Translations under genes and position numbers: made by a program | Source: Methanobacterium sp. PtaB.Bin024 | GTDB lineage: Archaea; Methanobacteriota; Methanobacteria; Methanobacteriales; Methanobacteriaceae | Reading direction: 5' to 3' | Length of the DNA: 64,000 nucleotides | NCBI GenBank assembly: GCA_002067065.1 | Contig: MVPY01000094.1 | Span: 1 to 64,000, forward strand | Notes under the pieces: model-generated | What the model was told of the DNA's origin: nothing | Databases searched by the model: none | The model's input: only the letters and a program-made list of their open reading frames with translations | Part shown: one piece after another, positions 1 to 12,618 of the stretch | Layout: every line of letters starts with the position of its first letter | Position numbering within the stretch: the stretch's first letter is position 1

Positions 1-2
1 GA

Positions 3-74
3 GCTTTCATATCAGGAAGGGAAGCACATACTCTTAAAGGAATGTTTCGCAGAATAAGGGACAGGATAAATTAA
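3..74 (+). CDS. possible 3' end of an upstream gene (partial)
   Basis: An open frame enters from the left edge and stops at 72-74. Its 23 visible residues are basic (ending RRIRDRIN), which is plausible for a protein C-terminus. Too little is visible to name a family, and another frame is also open for 18 codons. The 150 bases between it and dcd are AT-rich and hold a weak TATA-like element near 172-181. Confidence 0.25.
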   Translation, partial: AFISGREAHTLKGMFRRIRDRIN

Positions 75-222
75 ATGAATTATCACCTGATCTGTTGATT
101 AGGGTGAAAACTCTAATTGGAGTAGGAATTGCAGTTTCTAACAAACATCATTAATTCATCAGAATAGTTTGAAAATATAATTGATCCAAAAGGAAAATAA
201 GAAATAACAAAGAGGGAAGACA

Positions 223-831
223 ATGGCTATTTTAAGTGACCAGGACATTATAAAATATTTAGATGAAGGTAAAATTTCTATTGAACCATTAGAAGACCCT
301 GGAAGGCAGATACAGCCATCATCAGTGGACCTCAGAATAGGTAACGAATTTAAAGGTTTTCGAATAATCAGAAAACCCTGTATCGACCCACTGGACAAAT
401 CAGACCTTGAATCTTACATGGAATCATTCCATCTGGATGAGGGTGAGGCCTTCATTATACATCCAGGAGAATTCGCACTGGCCACCACTTATGAAGCTGT
501 TAAACTCCCTGATGACCTTGTTGCTCGTGTGGAAGGGCGTTCATCCATGGGACGCCTGGGAATCACCATGCACGTCACTGCAGGGTATATTGACCCTGGA
601 TTTCAGGGGAAAATCACCCTGGAGATATCCAACATAGGTAAGATGCCTGTTGCGCTCTACACTGGCCAGAGGGTGTGTCAGATTGTCTTTGAAACCATGA
701 CCACTCCCTCCCAGCGGCCTTACGGCCACCCTGATAGGGATAGCAAATATATGGGTCAGGATAAACCAGTTACCAGTAAAATAAAACAAGATTACGAAAT
801 CCGAGACCGTAAACAAACTAAATTACTTTAA
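223..831 (+). CDS. dcd: dCTP deaminase, probably bifunctional dUMP-forming
   Basis: This 202-residue trimeric dUTPase-fold enzyme converts dCTP to dUTP, and in archaeal bifunctional members on to dUMP and pyrophosphate, supplying dTMP synthesis. GRSSMGRLGI (105-114) is the nucleotide/phosphate-binding motif and YIDPGFQGKITLE (122-134) carries the catalytic glutamate at 134. The length matches the roughly 204-residue methanogen DCD-DUT enzymes, which is the reason for the bifunctional guess; deaminase alone cannot be excluded. A GAGGGAAG ribosome site sits seven bases before the ATG. It is followed by glyS on the same strand, but the 154-base gap with its own TATA element suggests separate transcription. 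Confidence 0.93.
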   Translation: MAILSDQDIIKYLDEGKISIEPLEDPGRQIQPSSVDLRIGNEFKGFRIIRKPCIDPLDKSDLESYMESFHLDEGEAFIIHPGEFALATTYEAVKLPDDLVARVEGRSSMGRLGITMHVTAGYIDPGFQGKITLEISNIGKMPVALYTGQRVCQIVFETMTTPSQRPYGHPDRDSKYMGQDKPVTSKIKQDYEIRDRKQTKLL

Positions 832-832
832 A

Positions 833-903
833 TTTCATGAAAACGAATTGGATTAATTGGAATTTCGTGAAAACAAACTAAATATAATTCAAATTTCATG
901 AAA
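833..903. promoter_or_regulatory. three evenly spaced TTTCATGAAA palindromes
   Basis: TTTCATGAAA at 833-842, TTTCGTGAAA at 863-872 and TTTCATGAAA at 894-903 are 10-bp palindromes (the middle one has one mismatch) with starts 30 and 31 bases apart, about three helical turns. The last one touches the glyS TATA-like element at 905-912. The spacing suggests a protein binding one face of the helix as an operator. The regulator is unknown. Confidence 0.4.
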
Positions 904-904
904 A

Positions 905-912
905 TTTATAAG
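905..912 (+). promoter_or_regulatory. TATA box for glyS
   Basis: TTTATAAG preceded by purine-rich AAAA matches the archaeal BRE/TATA pattern. It lies 74 bases before the glyS start, giving a leader of about 45-50 bases if transcription begins about 25 bases downstream. Confidence 0.4.
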
Positions 913-985
913 TATGCTTAAAAAACCTTAATTTAACTTAGATAACCTTAATTTAGATAATTGAAATGTAATAATTGAGAGGATT

Positions 986-2719
<1,734 letters not shown>

Positions 2720-2756
2720 CCTGCTTCAAAACCACTATTTTTTAAAAAAAATCACT

Positions 2757-2778
2757 CCCGATCTATATAATTATCGGG
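2757..2778. terminator. hairpin between convergent genes
   Basis: CCCGAT (2757-2762) and ATCGGG (2773-2778) form a 6-bp stem with a 10-base AT-rich loop. A T-rich stretch follows on the + strand and the reverse complement of an A/T run flanks the other side. It sits between glyS and the convergent mini-gene, so it could serve both strands. Confidence 0.4.
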
Positions 2779-2820
2779 TGTAAATCTATTTTTTTGGGTA
2801 AATCTACTTTTTTTGTCAGT

Positions 2821-2973
2821 CTATTTTTTAACCAGGGCTTCCAATTCTTCTTTGGGTATCATTTTAGCTATTTTTAGCTTGGTTGGGCAACGGCCCAGTT
2901 TAATATCATGTTTCTTTGCTATTTCTTTCAGATCTTTCATGGTGGCTTTTTTGGCCATTTCTTCCACATCCAC
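2821..2973 (-). CDS. small SAP/HeH-like helical protein
   Basis: A hidden leftward frame encodes about 50 residues of lysine-rich helical sequence: DVEEMAKKATMKDLKEIAKK, then HDIKLGRCPTK, then an IPKEELEALVKK tail. The pattern 'x-x-DLKEIA-x-x-x-x-I-K-L-x-x-x-x-TK-x-x-I-A' resembles SAP or Rho-N/HeH nucleic-acid-binding helices, where a conserved threonine-lysine follows a tight turn. I chose the GTG at 2973 because GGAGTGG lies six bases before it; an ATG at 2988 would add five residues but has no ribosome site. A hairpin separates it from glyS. The DNA or RNA-binding role is inferred from the fold pattern alone. Confidence 0.55.
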   Translation of the reverse strand: MDVEEMAKKATMKDLKEIAKKHDIKLGRCPTKLKIAKMIPKEELEALVKK

Positions 2974-3123
2974 AGTTAACCACTCCATTAGTTACTTAAA
3001 ACTAAAACTCAATACTACTTTAAGGGAAAAGTGCTTAATTAATGTTAATGAAACTAGATTAGTTCAAAAAGAATATCGAAACTAAAACTGATAATCAAAG
3101 TTAACTAGACAGAGTTGATTTGT

Positions 3124-3891
3124 ATGATAGATGCCCATATACATGCTGACTGCAGGCCATACGAAGATTTTGAGGATATGGTAGTTGCAGGTATTGAATA
3201 CGCCCTTACACTTGCCCATGATCCTATGAGGATGAGCAACTCGGCTGTGGTGCTAGACCACTTCCACCGAATACTTGAAAACGATTTTTCAAGGGCTGAA
3301 AAGAATGGTTTAACCTTGAAGGCGGCTCTGGGTCTTCACCCTCGGAGTATATGTCCAGATTATGAGGTGGTACTTCAAAAACTTCCCGATTTTCTGAATC
3401 AAGACGAAGTGATTGCTTTAGGTGAAGTTGGACTTGAAAGTGCTTCTGAACTTGAACAGGAAGTTTTTAGAACACAACTTCTAATGGCTGGGGAAATGGG
3501 AATGAAAGTCACAGTTCACACTCCCCGAAGAAATAAAAGAGAAGTTACCATTAAAACCCTTTCTATAATTAACGACACCATCGATCCTGGTCTGGTAGTA
3601 GTGGATCATGTGGATCCATCCATCATTGATCTCATGGCAGATTTTGATGGGATGATGGGAGTCACAGTGCAGCCACAGAAGATGACTCCCACAGAAGCAG
3701 TTGAACTTTTGGATGAAATATTTGAAGAATATGGTTCTGAAAGGTTCATGTTAGACAGTGACATGAGTTCTTCACCTTCTGATCCATTGTCGGTTCCTAA
3801 AACCGTTCACCAACTGAAATTAGCTGGTTGGGATGATAAAAAGATAAATAAATTATCCCATGATAATGCCGCTGCTTTTTACGGTTTTTAG
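3124..3891 (+). CDS. TatD-like TIM-barrel metal-dependent hydrolase (COG1099 type)
   Basis: The 255-residue protein opens with MIDAHIHAD, the H-x-H metal-binding motif of the amidohydrolase/TatD superfamily. Later it shows GEVGLES (about 101-107), VTVHTPRR, VVDHVDPS and the terminal aspartate region MLDSDMSS, the usual order of metal ligands around a TIM barrel. Substrate is unknown; TatD relatives are nucleases or amidohydrolases. The frame can be extended to a TTG at 3115, but the ACAGAG ribosome site is better spaced for the ATG at 3124 and the motif then falls right at the N-terminus. It stands alone, convergent with the PfkB kinase. Confidence 0.8.
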   Translation: MIDAHIHADCRPYEDFEDMVVAGIEYALTLAHDPMRMSNSAVVLDHFHRILENDFSRAEKNGLTLKAALGLHPRSICPDYEVVLQKLPDFLNQDEVIALGEVGLESASELEQEVFRTQLLMAGEMGMKVTVHTPRRNKREVTIKTLSIINDTIDPGLVVVDHVDPSIIDLMADFDGMMGVTVQPQKMTPTEAVELLDEIFEEYGSERFMLDSDMSSSPSDPLSVPKTVHQLKLAGWDDKKINKLSHDNAAAFYGF

Positions 3892-4039
3892 AAACCTTTA
3901 CCTTTTTTAAATAAATATTTTAGAAAAAAAGTTTATCTGGATTCAAAAATTGAATCACATTTTTAGTTCTCACATTTTATGGTTCAAATTTAAGCAGAGA
4001 ATACAAATCAATTTGCTATGGTCCACATTAAAGTAGAGA

Positions 4040-4912
4040 TTACAAATCAATTTTCCCTGATGCTGAACCTCCCATCTTCTGCACACATAACGATGCAATA
4101 TGATTGGCAAATTTCAGACAATCTTCTGGTTCTTCACCTCGGATATATGATGTAATAAAGCCAGCTGCGAAATTGTCCCCAGCCCCAGTAGTGTCCATAG
4201 TATGCACCTTTTTTGCTGGTGAGAATATAACTTCTTTTTGAGTGAACAATCTGGCCCCTTCCCTCCCACTAGTCACTACAACCATGGGGATGCCCAGATC
4301 CACCAGAAAAGAACTTCCCTCTTCCCATCCCATCCCAGTTAAAAGGGTGACTTCTTTCTGGTTTAAAAAAAGTATTTGAGTCCTTTTAAGGGTGTTTTTC
4401 AGCTTTTCCATTCCAAAGGAGGATGTGACAGGTCCTGGGTTGAAAGATAATTTTTCTGTATGTTTTGATGCTTCTTCAACCACTTCAAGATACATTCCGG
4501 TGATATGGAGTAGATTGGAATTCTTTATAAGTTTTATGTCCTCTTTTTCTAATTTAAAATCAGCATTTGCGCCAGTGAAACTGTATAATGATTTTTCAGC
4601 CTCATCATCAATATTTATAAATGTCAGTCCAGTTTTAGCATCAACAGACAGGAGTTGGCTGGTATCAACATTTAACTGGTTAAGTTCTGTTGTAAAAAGT
4701 TCACCGAAACAGTCTTCTCCCACTCTTGCCATGATGGCTGTTTTAATTCCAAGAGATGAGACTCTTGAGGTGAAATTGAAAGCTGAACCACCCAGACAAA
4801 TATGCATTTTTTCTATGTTTACTTCTTCCTCAGCTTGTGCAAAAAAAGGCACTCTGCTTACAAAATCAATATTACACGTTCCCAAACAGGACAGATCAAA
4901 GGGGGTGGACAT
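4040..4912 (-). CDS. PfkB/ribokinase-family sugar or nucleoside kinase
   Basis: The 290-residue protein has both PfkB signatures: a glycine-rich substrate motif GGSAFNFTSR (41-50) and the C-terminal ATP/anion-hole motif DTTGAGDNFAAGF (about 239-251) with the catalytic aspartate in GAGD. Family members phosphorylate ribose, fructose-6-P, nucleosides or similar; the substrate here cannot be read from sequence. In methanogens, nucleoside kinases and ADP-dependent-like sugar kinases of this fold are alternatives. It is the last gene of the leftward cluster that includes two MinD-like ATPases, with a 98-base gap from the upstream gene, so co-transcription is possible but the functional link is unclear. 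Confidence 0.85.
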   Translation of the reverse strand: MSTPFDLSCLGTCNIDFVSRVPFFAQAEEEVNIEKMHICLGGSAFNFTSRVSSLGIKTAIMARVGEDCFGELFTTELNQLNVDTSQLLSVDAKTGLTFINIDDEAEKSLYSFTGANADFKLEKEDIKLIKNSNLLHITGMYLEVVEEASKHTEKLSFNPGPVTSSFGMEKLKNTLKRTQILFLNQKEVTLLTGMGWEEGSSFLVDLGIPMVVVTSGREGARLFTQKEVIFSPAKKVHTMDTTGAGDNFAAGFITSYIRGEEPEDCLKFANHIASLCVQKMGGSASGKIDL

Positions 4913-5010
4913 TTTTTTTTCCTTGATAAAAAAATTTCACTTGATAAAAAAGAAAAGAATTTTTTTAAGGTATTTCATGAATCTGTGAATATTTGTAAAA
5001 GTAATTTTGA

Positions 5011-5805
5011 TTATTTATTCTCAGGTAGAATTCCTACAAATTTCTTTATTCGCTCTATGACACCTTCTTTATCAGGTTGAACGGGTTTATATGTTTTTCC
5101 AACGAGATCTGCTGCTAATTGCATGATTTCATTGCTTATTGGAGATGAAGGATTTAATTCCATCACTGAACTCCCTAAGGCTATGGAACGTTCCATTTCC
5201 CTGTCATAGGAAATAACTGCTATCATTGGAACTTCTAGTATGGATTCTATTTCATTAACACTAAGTAAGAAGGTATCATCATACCACATATTAAGAATAA
5301 ATCCTAAAATTTCGATATTAAGCTCGTTTAATAGTATTCTTATTTTTAGAGCATCAGCTACTGCTGGCATTGTAGAATTAGTGACCAGTATTGCTTCAGT
5401 ATCTTCTGGTAGTGCTTCAAATATGTTTGAATTTATCCCGGAGGGGAGATCCATGAGGAATATGTTACCATAGGAGGAAACTTCCTCCATTATCCGTTTC
5501 CATGATACATAGTTTGGGTTGATAGTTTTAAGGGTTTCAAAATGCATTCCTGTTGGGATTACAAGTGCCCCTTGATTTACCTGGTATACGCAATCTTGGA
5601 TGGCCTTGTCACGCATTAGAACATCGTGAAGAGTTACATCTGGATTTAAAAGTCCTGTTATTACATCCATGTTGGACATCATCAGATCCATATCCAGCAT
5701 AACTACTTCCTCACCGAAAAGACTTAGTGCTACTCCTAAGTTGAATGTGAGTGAAGTTCTTCCTACTCCTCCTTTTCCTGATGCTAGTGCGATAAACCTG
5801 GACAT
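5011..5805 (-). CDS. degenerate MinD paralog (ParA/MinD-like, P-loop Lys replaced by Arg)
   Basis: The 264 residues align along their length with the neighbouring MinD. The signature lysine of the deviant Walker A motif is kept, but the P-loop lysine is arginine (GKGGVGRTS, 10-18, R16 for K16). Switch I keeps MLDMD; switch II reads DLPSG instead of DAPAG. The C-terminal tail GVIERIKKFVG is amphipathic and could bind membrane. Known MinD needs both lysines for ATP-driven dimerisation, so this copy may bind but hydrolyse nucleotide poorly, perhaps acting as a partner of the active MinD 34 bases upstream. GGGAG precedes the ATG. The pair probably arose by tandem duplication. Confidence 0.85.
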   Translation of the reverse strand: MSRFIALASGKGGVGRTSLTFNLGVALSLFGEEVVMLDMDLMMSNMDVITGLLNPDVTLHDVLMRDKAIQDCVYQVNQGALVIPTGMHFETLKTINPNYVSWKRIMEEVSSYGNIFLMDLPSGINSNIFEALPEDTEAILVTNSTMPAVADALKIRILLNELNIEILGFILNMWYDDTFLLSVNEIESILEVPMIAVISYDREMERSIALGSSVMELNPSSPISNEIMQLAADLVGKTYKPVQPDKEGVIERIKKFVGILPENK

Positions 5806-5839
5806 ATGACTCCCTGCTTAGGCAAAATTATGATATTTT

Positions 5840-6619
5840 TTATCTTCTTCCCAATAGGCCTTCAACCAATTTGGATATGACACCTTTTTTGTCTGGTTCA
5901 ATTGGCTGGTACTCTTCACCAATAAGATCTGCTCCCAGTTGCATGATTGCATTGCTGGTTGGAGATTTAGGATTTTTTACAACTAAAGGTTCTCCGAAAG
6001 CTGCTGCCCTGCTGACTTCAGTGTCTTCAGGTACCACAGCAATTACTGGCACTTCCAGAATGGTTTCTATTTCGCTGATGGTGAGGAATGTTTTGTCGTG
6101 TTGTTCTCTGTTTATAACCACTCCTAATATGTCCACACCCAGGCGGTTGGCTATGATTTTGGTTTTAAGGGCATCGCTGATGGAAGGTACCTCGGGAGTG
6201 GTGACCAGTATCATTTCCTGGGCTGCGGCTATGGCTGCCAGTGCATCCTTTTCCAGTCCGGCAGGAGCATCAATTAACAGTATATCTGCACTTTCAATTA
6301 GTATTTCCAGGGCATTTTCCAGGCGATCCATTTTGATTTTTCTGAGACCTTCCAGTGATATTCCGGCAGGTACCACTTTGACTCCGCCGGGTCCCTCATA
6401 GATGGCTTCTTCAATATCCGCATCTCCTGAAAGAACATCATGTAGAGTAACGGATTTGCCTTCCATACCCAGTATCAGTTCTAGGTTAGCCATGGCCACA
6501 TCTGCATCTAGAACTATTACTTCTTCTCCATAAGTAGCCAGGGAAACTCCTAAATTTGCTGTGATTGTTGTTTTTCCTACTCCACCCTTCCCTGATGCAA
6601 CTGTTATTACTCGTGTCAT
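5840..6619 (-). CDS. minD: MinD-like cell-division/positioning ATPase
   Basis: ParA/MinD P-loop ATPase of 259 residues with an intact deviant Walker A GKGGVGKTT (10-18), switch I VLDADVAMAN, switch II DAPAGLE and the SDALK region typical of archaeal MinD. The C-terminal GVISKLVEGLLGRR is a short amphipathic helix like the bacterial MinD membrane-targeting sequence. Such ATPases position division or surface structures by ATP-dependent membrane dimerisation; in archaea direct roles vary (some affect archaellum or array placement rather than FtsZ). AAGGAGG lies six bases before the ATG at 6619; an upstream in-frame TTG at 6622 is too close. It lies in a cluster with sepF. Confidence 0.92.
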   Translation of the reverse strand: MTRVITVASGKGGVGKTTITANLGVSLATYGEEVIVLDADVAMANLELILGMEGKSVTLHDVLSGDADIEEAIYEGPGGVKVVPAGISLEGLRKIKMDRLENALEILIESADILLIDAPAGLEKDALAAIAAAQEMILVTTPEVPSISDALKTKIIANRLGVDILGVVINREQHDKTFLTISEIETILEVPVIAVVPEDTEVSRAAAFGEPLVVKNPKSPTSNAIMQLGADLIGEEYQPIEPDKKGVISKLVEGLLGRR

Positions 6620-6672
6620 CAAATTCCTCCTTAAGTAAATTTTATTCCATATTACATAAACTATTTTTCATC

Positions 6673-8039
<1,367 letters not shown>

Positions 8040-8151
8040 ACATCTCCCCATATCCCTTTACTGTTAACAATAATAATTCCTATAACAATTCTTTAAATAA
8101 CTATAACATATATTGACTAAACATATATGTTACAAGTAGTATCTTATTAAC

Positions 8152-9593
<1,442 letters not shown>

Positions 9594-9608
9594 AAATTTA
9601 CTGAATAA

Positions 9609-9676
<68 letters not shown>

Positions 9677-9696
9677 TAATTCTATTGTGGAGGCAT

Positions 9697-10048
<352 letters not shown>

Positions 10049-10157
10049 TGTTGTGGGAATTACGAAACATTATTAGGTCAGTACCATTTGTTAATCCATG
10101 AAATCCACAAATAAGGTATATTTTTGATAAACCATAACAAAAACCCATTAAAAAGAA

Positions 10158-11165
10158 TTGAAGAATCTACCTGGAGGTAGCACTCTGAGAAAACCCTGCG
10201 TTATACTCATTGGAAGTTCTTCTGGGATTGGAAAATCAACCATCGCTTCTGAGTTAGCTAAAGAGCTGGGCATTAAACATCTTATTGAAACCGACTTCAT
10301 TCGGGAAATAGTACGCGGTATCATAGGTCCTGACTATGCCCCTGCTTTGCATAAATCATCATTCGATGCATATGTTACTTTAAAAAATAAACAACGCTAT
10401 GATGGCAATTCTGCGAGTTTAATCAGTGCTGGTTTTGAAGAACATGCTTCTTTCGTCATCCCTGCCATTGAAAAGGTTATTAAAAGGGCAGTTGATGACT
10501 ACGATGATCTGGTAATTGAAGGAGTGCACCTTGTTCCTGGGCTTTTAGATGTGGAAAAATTCAAAGAAGACGCATCCATTCACTTCTTCGTGTTAACTGC
10601 AGATGAGGAAGTACACAAGGAGCGATTCGTGAAAAGGGCTATGAAGATAAAAAGGGGTGGGAAACACCTGGAATATTTCAAAGAAAATCGTATTATTAAT
10701 AATTATCTGGTTAAACAGGCATTGGAAAACCGTGTCCCTGTCATCAACAACATCACCATTGATGATACCAAGAAAAGAATGCTAACTTTGATTAAAGAGA
10801 TCTGTAAAGAAATGATCTTCCGTCATTCAGTTGACCAGTTAGATGTTGAAACTGATATCATCCTTAACAAATATGGTGGTCGTATAATGGATATTTCATA
10901 TTTCCTTCCGGGTTTTAGCGAACCTTTAAAAAGAAAGGTAAATGTTTACGACCCAGTAGAGGCTAAAAGATTTATTAAACTTCTTGAAGAAAATCCTAAA
11001 CGGAAAAAAGATTTAGAAGGACTTTACGAACTCTCAGGGAATATCCATCGCCATAAAATCTGTGCCCCGGATGAAGAAAGCCTCCAATCCATGATAAAAG
11101 AGTTAAAGGAGAAAGGGTTACTCTATCATCCTGATGAAGAATTGAAAGATGTTGAATTGTATTAA
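10158..11165 (+). CDS. 2-phosphoglycerate kinase (cyclic 2,3-diphosphoglycerate pathway)
   Basis: P-loop kinase of about 326-335 residues. It has GSSSGIGKST followed by GIKHLIETDFIREIVRG, a kinase lid region, and a long C-terminal part like methanogen 2-phosphoglycerate kinase, which makes 2,3-bisphosphoglycerate, the precursor of the cyclic compatible solute and phosphate store of Methanobacteriales. The start is odd. The only standard start upstream of the P-loop is TTG at 10158, yet the strong GGAGGT at 10173-10178 lies downstream of it and points, six bases later, to CTG at 10185 (followed by RKPCVILIG). The cyclase is not in the window. A generic P-loop kinase role is the fallback. Confidence 0.8.
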   Translation: MKNLPGGSTLRKPCVILIGSSSGIGKSTIASELAKELGIKHLIETDFIREIVRGIIGPDYAPALHKSSFDAYVTLKNKQRYDGNSASLISAGFEEHASFVIPAIEKVIKRAVDDYDDLVIEGVHLVPGLLDVEKFKEDASIHFFVLTADEEVHKERFVKRAMKIKRGGKHLEYFKENRIINNYLVKQALENRVPVINNITIDDTKKRMLTLIKEICKEMIFRHSVDQLDVETDIILNKYGGRIMDISYFLPGFSEPLKRKVNVYDPVEAKRFIKLLEENPKRKKDLEGLYELSGNIHRHKICAPDEESLQSMIKELKEKGLLYHPDEELKDVELY

Positions 11166-11306
11166 AATATAACATACAACCTTTATTTTTTATTTATGAT
11201 GTTTGTTTATAACTAATAGATTATGTAAATTGATTAATGAATTATATACATGAAAATCATGTTTTTTAAACTGATTTAAGAAGATAATGATTAGGAGTTA
11301 TTTGAT

Positions 11307-11906
11307 TTGAGTAAAATGCTTTCTGACTGTCCCATATGTAAACAACAAAAATGTATGGAAGTCACCACCAAAACTGAAAAAATTCCCTACTTCGGGGAAA
11401 TAATGGAATCAACCCTTTTTTGCCATAAATGTGGCTATAAACATGCAGATGCCATTTGTATTGAAAAAAAAGATCCTGTCAAGTACACCCTTATCATCAA
11501 GAAAGATAATCTGAATGCCAGGGTAGTGAAATCACAGACAACCACCATCACCATACCTGAACTGGGACTTAAAGTGGAACCAGGACCCCAATCCCAGGGA
11601 TATGTTTCCAACGTGGAAGGAGTCTTAGATCGTTTTAGAAAAGCTGTGCAAACTGCTTTATCATGGGCGGAAGATGAACATGCCCAAAAGAATGCACTCC
11701 ACATCTTAGACTCTATCCAGGAAGTTAAAGATGGTCAGAAAGAGATTACCTTAATAGTTGAAGATCCCTTTGGCCACAGTATTATCATACATGAAGATGC
11801 TTTAAAGAGTAAATTAAGTGCAGAAGAAATTGAAAAATTAGAAACTGGTTTTATCACCTTTGAAAACAATGAACTAGAAATTGATGATGAAAAAGGTGAA
11901 GATTGA
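11307..11906 (+). CDS. ZPR1-type zinc finger protein
   Basis: The 199-residue protein begins with a four-cysteine zinc finger (CPIC at about 8-11, CHKCGY at about 39-44) followed by a double-stranded beta domain with VVKSQTTTITIPELGLKVEP and GVLDRFRKAV, the single ZPR1 module of archaea (eukaryotic ZPR1 has two). Eukaryotic ZPR1 binds and helps fold eEF1A; the archaeal role is presumed similar but unproven. The TTG start is chosen because AGGAG lies nine bases upstream; ATG at 11316 is too far. The C-terminus is acidic. It is convergent with the histone-fold gene. Confidence 0.85.
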   Translation: MSKMLSDCPICKQQKCMEVTTKTEKIPYFGEIMESTLFCHKCGYKHADAICIEKKDPVKYTLIIKKDNLNARVVKSQTTTITIPELGLKVEPGPQSQGYVSNVEGVLDRFRKAVQTALSWAEDEHAQKNALHILDSIQEVKDGQKEITLIVEDPFGHSIIIHEDALKSKLSAEEIEKLETGFITFENNELEIDDEKGED

Positions 11907-11958
11907 AGATAATTAAAAATAAAAAAGGAATTAAAAAGATAGGAATTAAAAAGATGAT

Positions 11959-12411
11959 CTAATCCAAGAATGCTGGATCAGACTCTTCTTCATGTACATC
12001 CTTGAGTTTTAACGTTTTTTGAACATCCATTGATAGAGCATCGCAGTCAGCTTTGATGGCATGTAAGTGCATCAGTATGCGCTTTTTCTCTTCGTTAATC
12101 CTTTCAATGTTCTGGTAAGGATATATGGATTCTTTGAGCATTTCGTATTCAATGGTAGTGTAAGGGTATTCGTTTAGCTGTTCACATACCTTTACCAGCA
12201 CTTCACCCAGAAACTTGTTCATTTCAACTTTGACCCTTTCCCTGATCATTTTATCCCGGTCAAGGTTCTGCTTCATCAAACGCACAACTTCGGCTTTGGC
12301 AAATGGTAAGTCTTCCCCTTCTTCTTCGATTTCTTCCCCGTTAACTTCTTCTGATTCAATTTCTTCTTCATCTTCGATTATTTCTTCATTAAATTCATCT
12401 TCTTCGTACAT
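11959..12411 (-). CDS. histone-fold-like protein with acidic N-tail and C-terminal helix
   Basis: The first about 34 of 150 residues are almost all Glu/Asp. Residues about 35-100 follow the archaeal histone pattern: LPFAKAEVVRLMK aligns with the LPIAPIGRIIK start of HMfB, RERVKVEMNKFLGEVL with the long central helix, and PYTTIEYEMLKESI with the RKTIKAEDIELAV third-helix region. A further predicted helix (NIERINEEKKRILMHLHAIK) could form a coiled coil. A histone variant with a coiled-coil tail has been described in archaea. The alignment is by eye and basic DNA-contact residues are sparse, so DNA binding is uncertain; a histone chaperone or transcription factor is an alternative. AAGGAGA precedes the ATG. 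Confidence 0.6.
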   Translation of the reverse strand: MYEEDEFNEEIIEDEEEIESEEVNGEEIEEEGEDLPFAKAEVVRLMKQNLDRDKMIRERVKVEMNKFLGEVLVKVCEQLNEYPYTTIEYEMLKESIYPYQNIERINEEKKRILMHLHAIKADCDALSMDVQKTLKLKDVHEEESDPAFLD

Positions 12412-12618
12412 GGCATGTCTCCTTATTTTTTTATTCTCTTTAGCTCCTGTTAAATGGTATGTGGATGGTCTTATATAAAACTATGGTTAAAATGTAGGTT
12501 ACCTTTAAAATTTATGGTGTTGTTTGATTGAATCATAAAAATAATGAAAGGCAACATAAAAGATTATCAAAATATATAAAAAATCTTCGGGTCATATGGA
12601 CAAAGAAATATACATGGT

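Noticed and set aside
2813..3085. 90-residue + strand frame after glyS
   Set aside because: It is antisense to the SAP-like mini-gene, which has a better ribosome site and protein-like composition.
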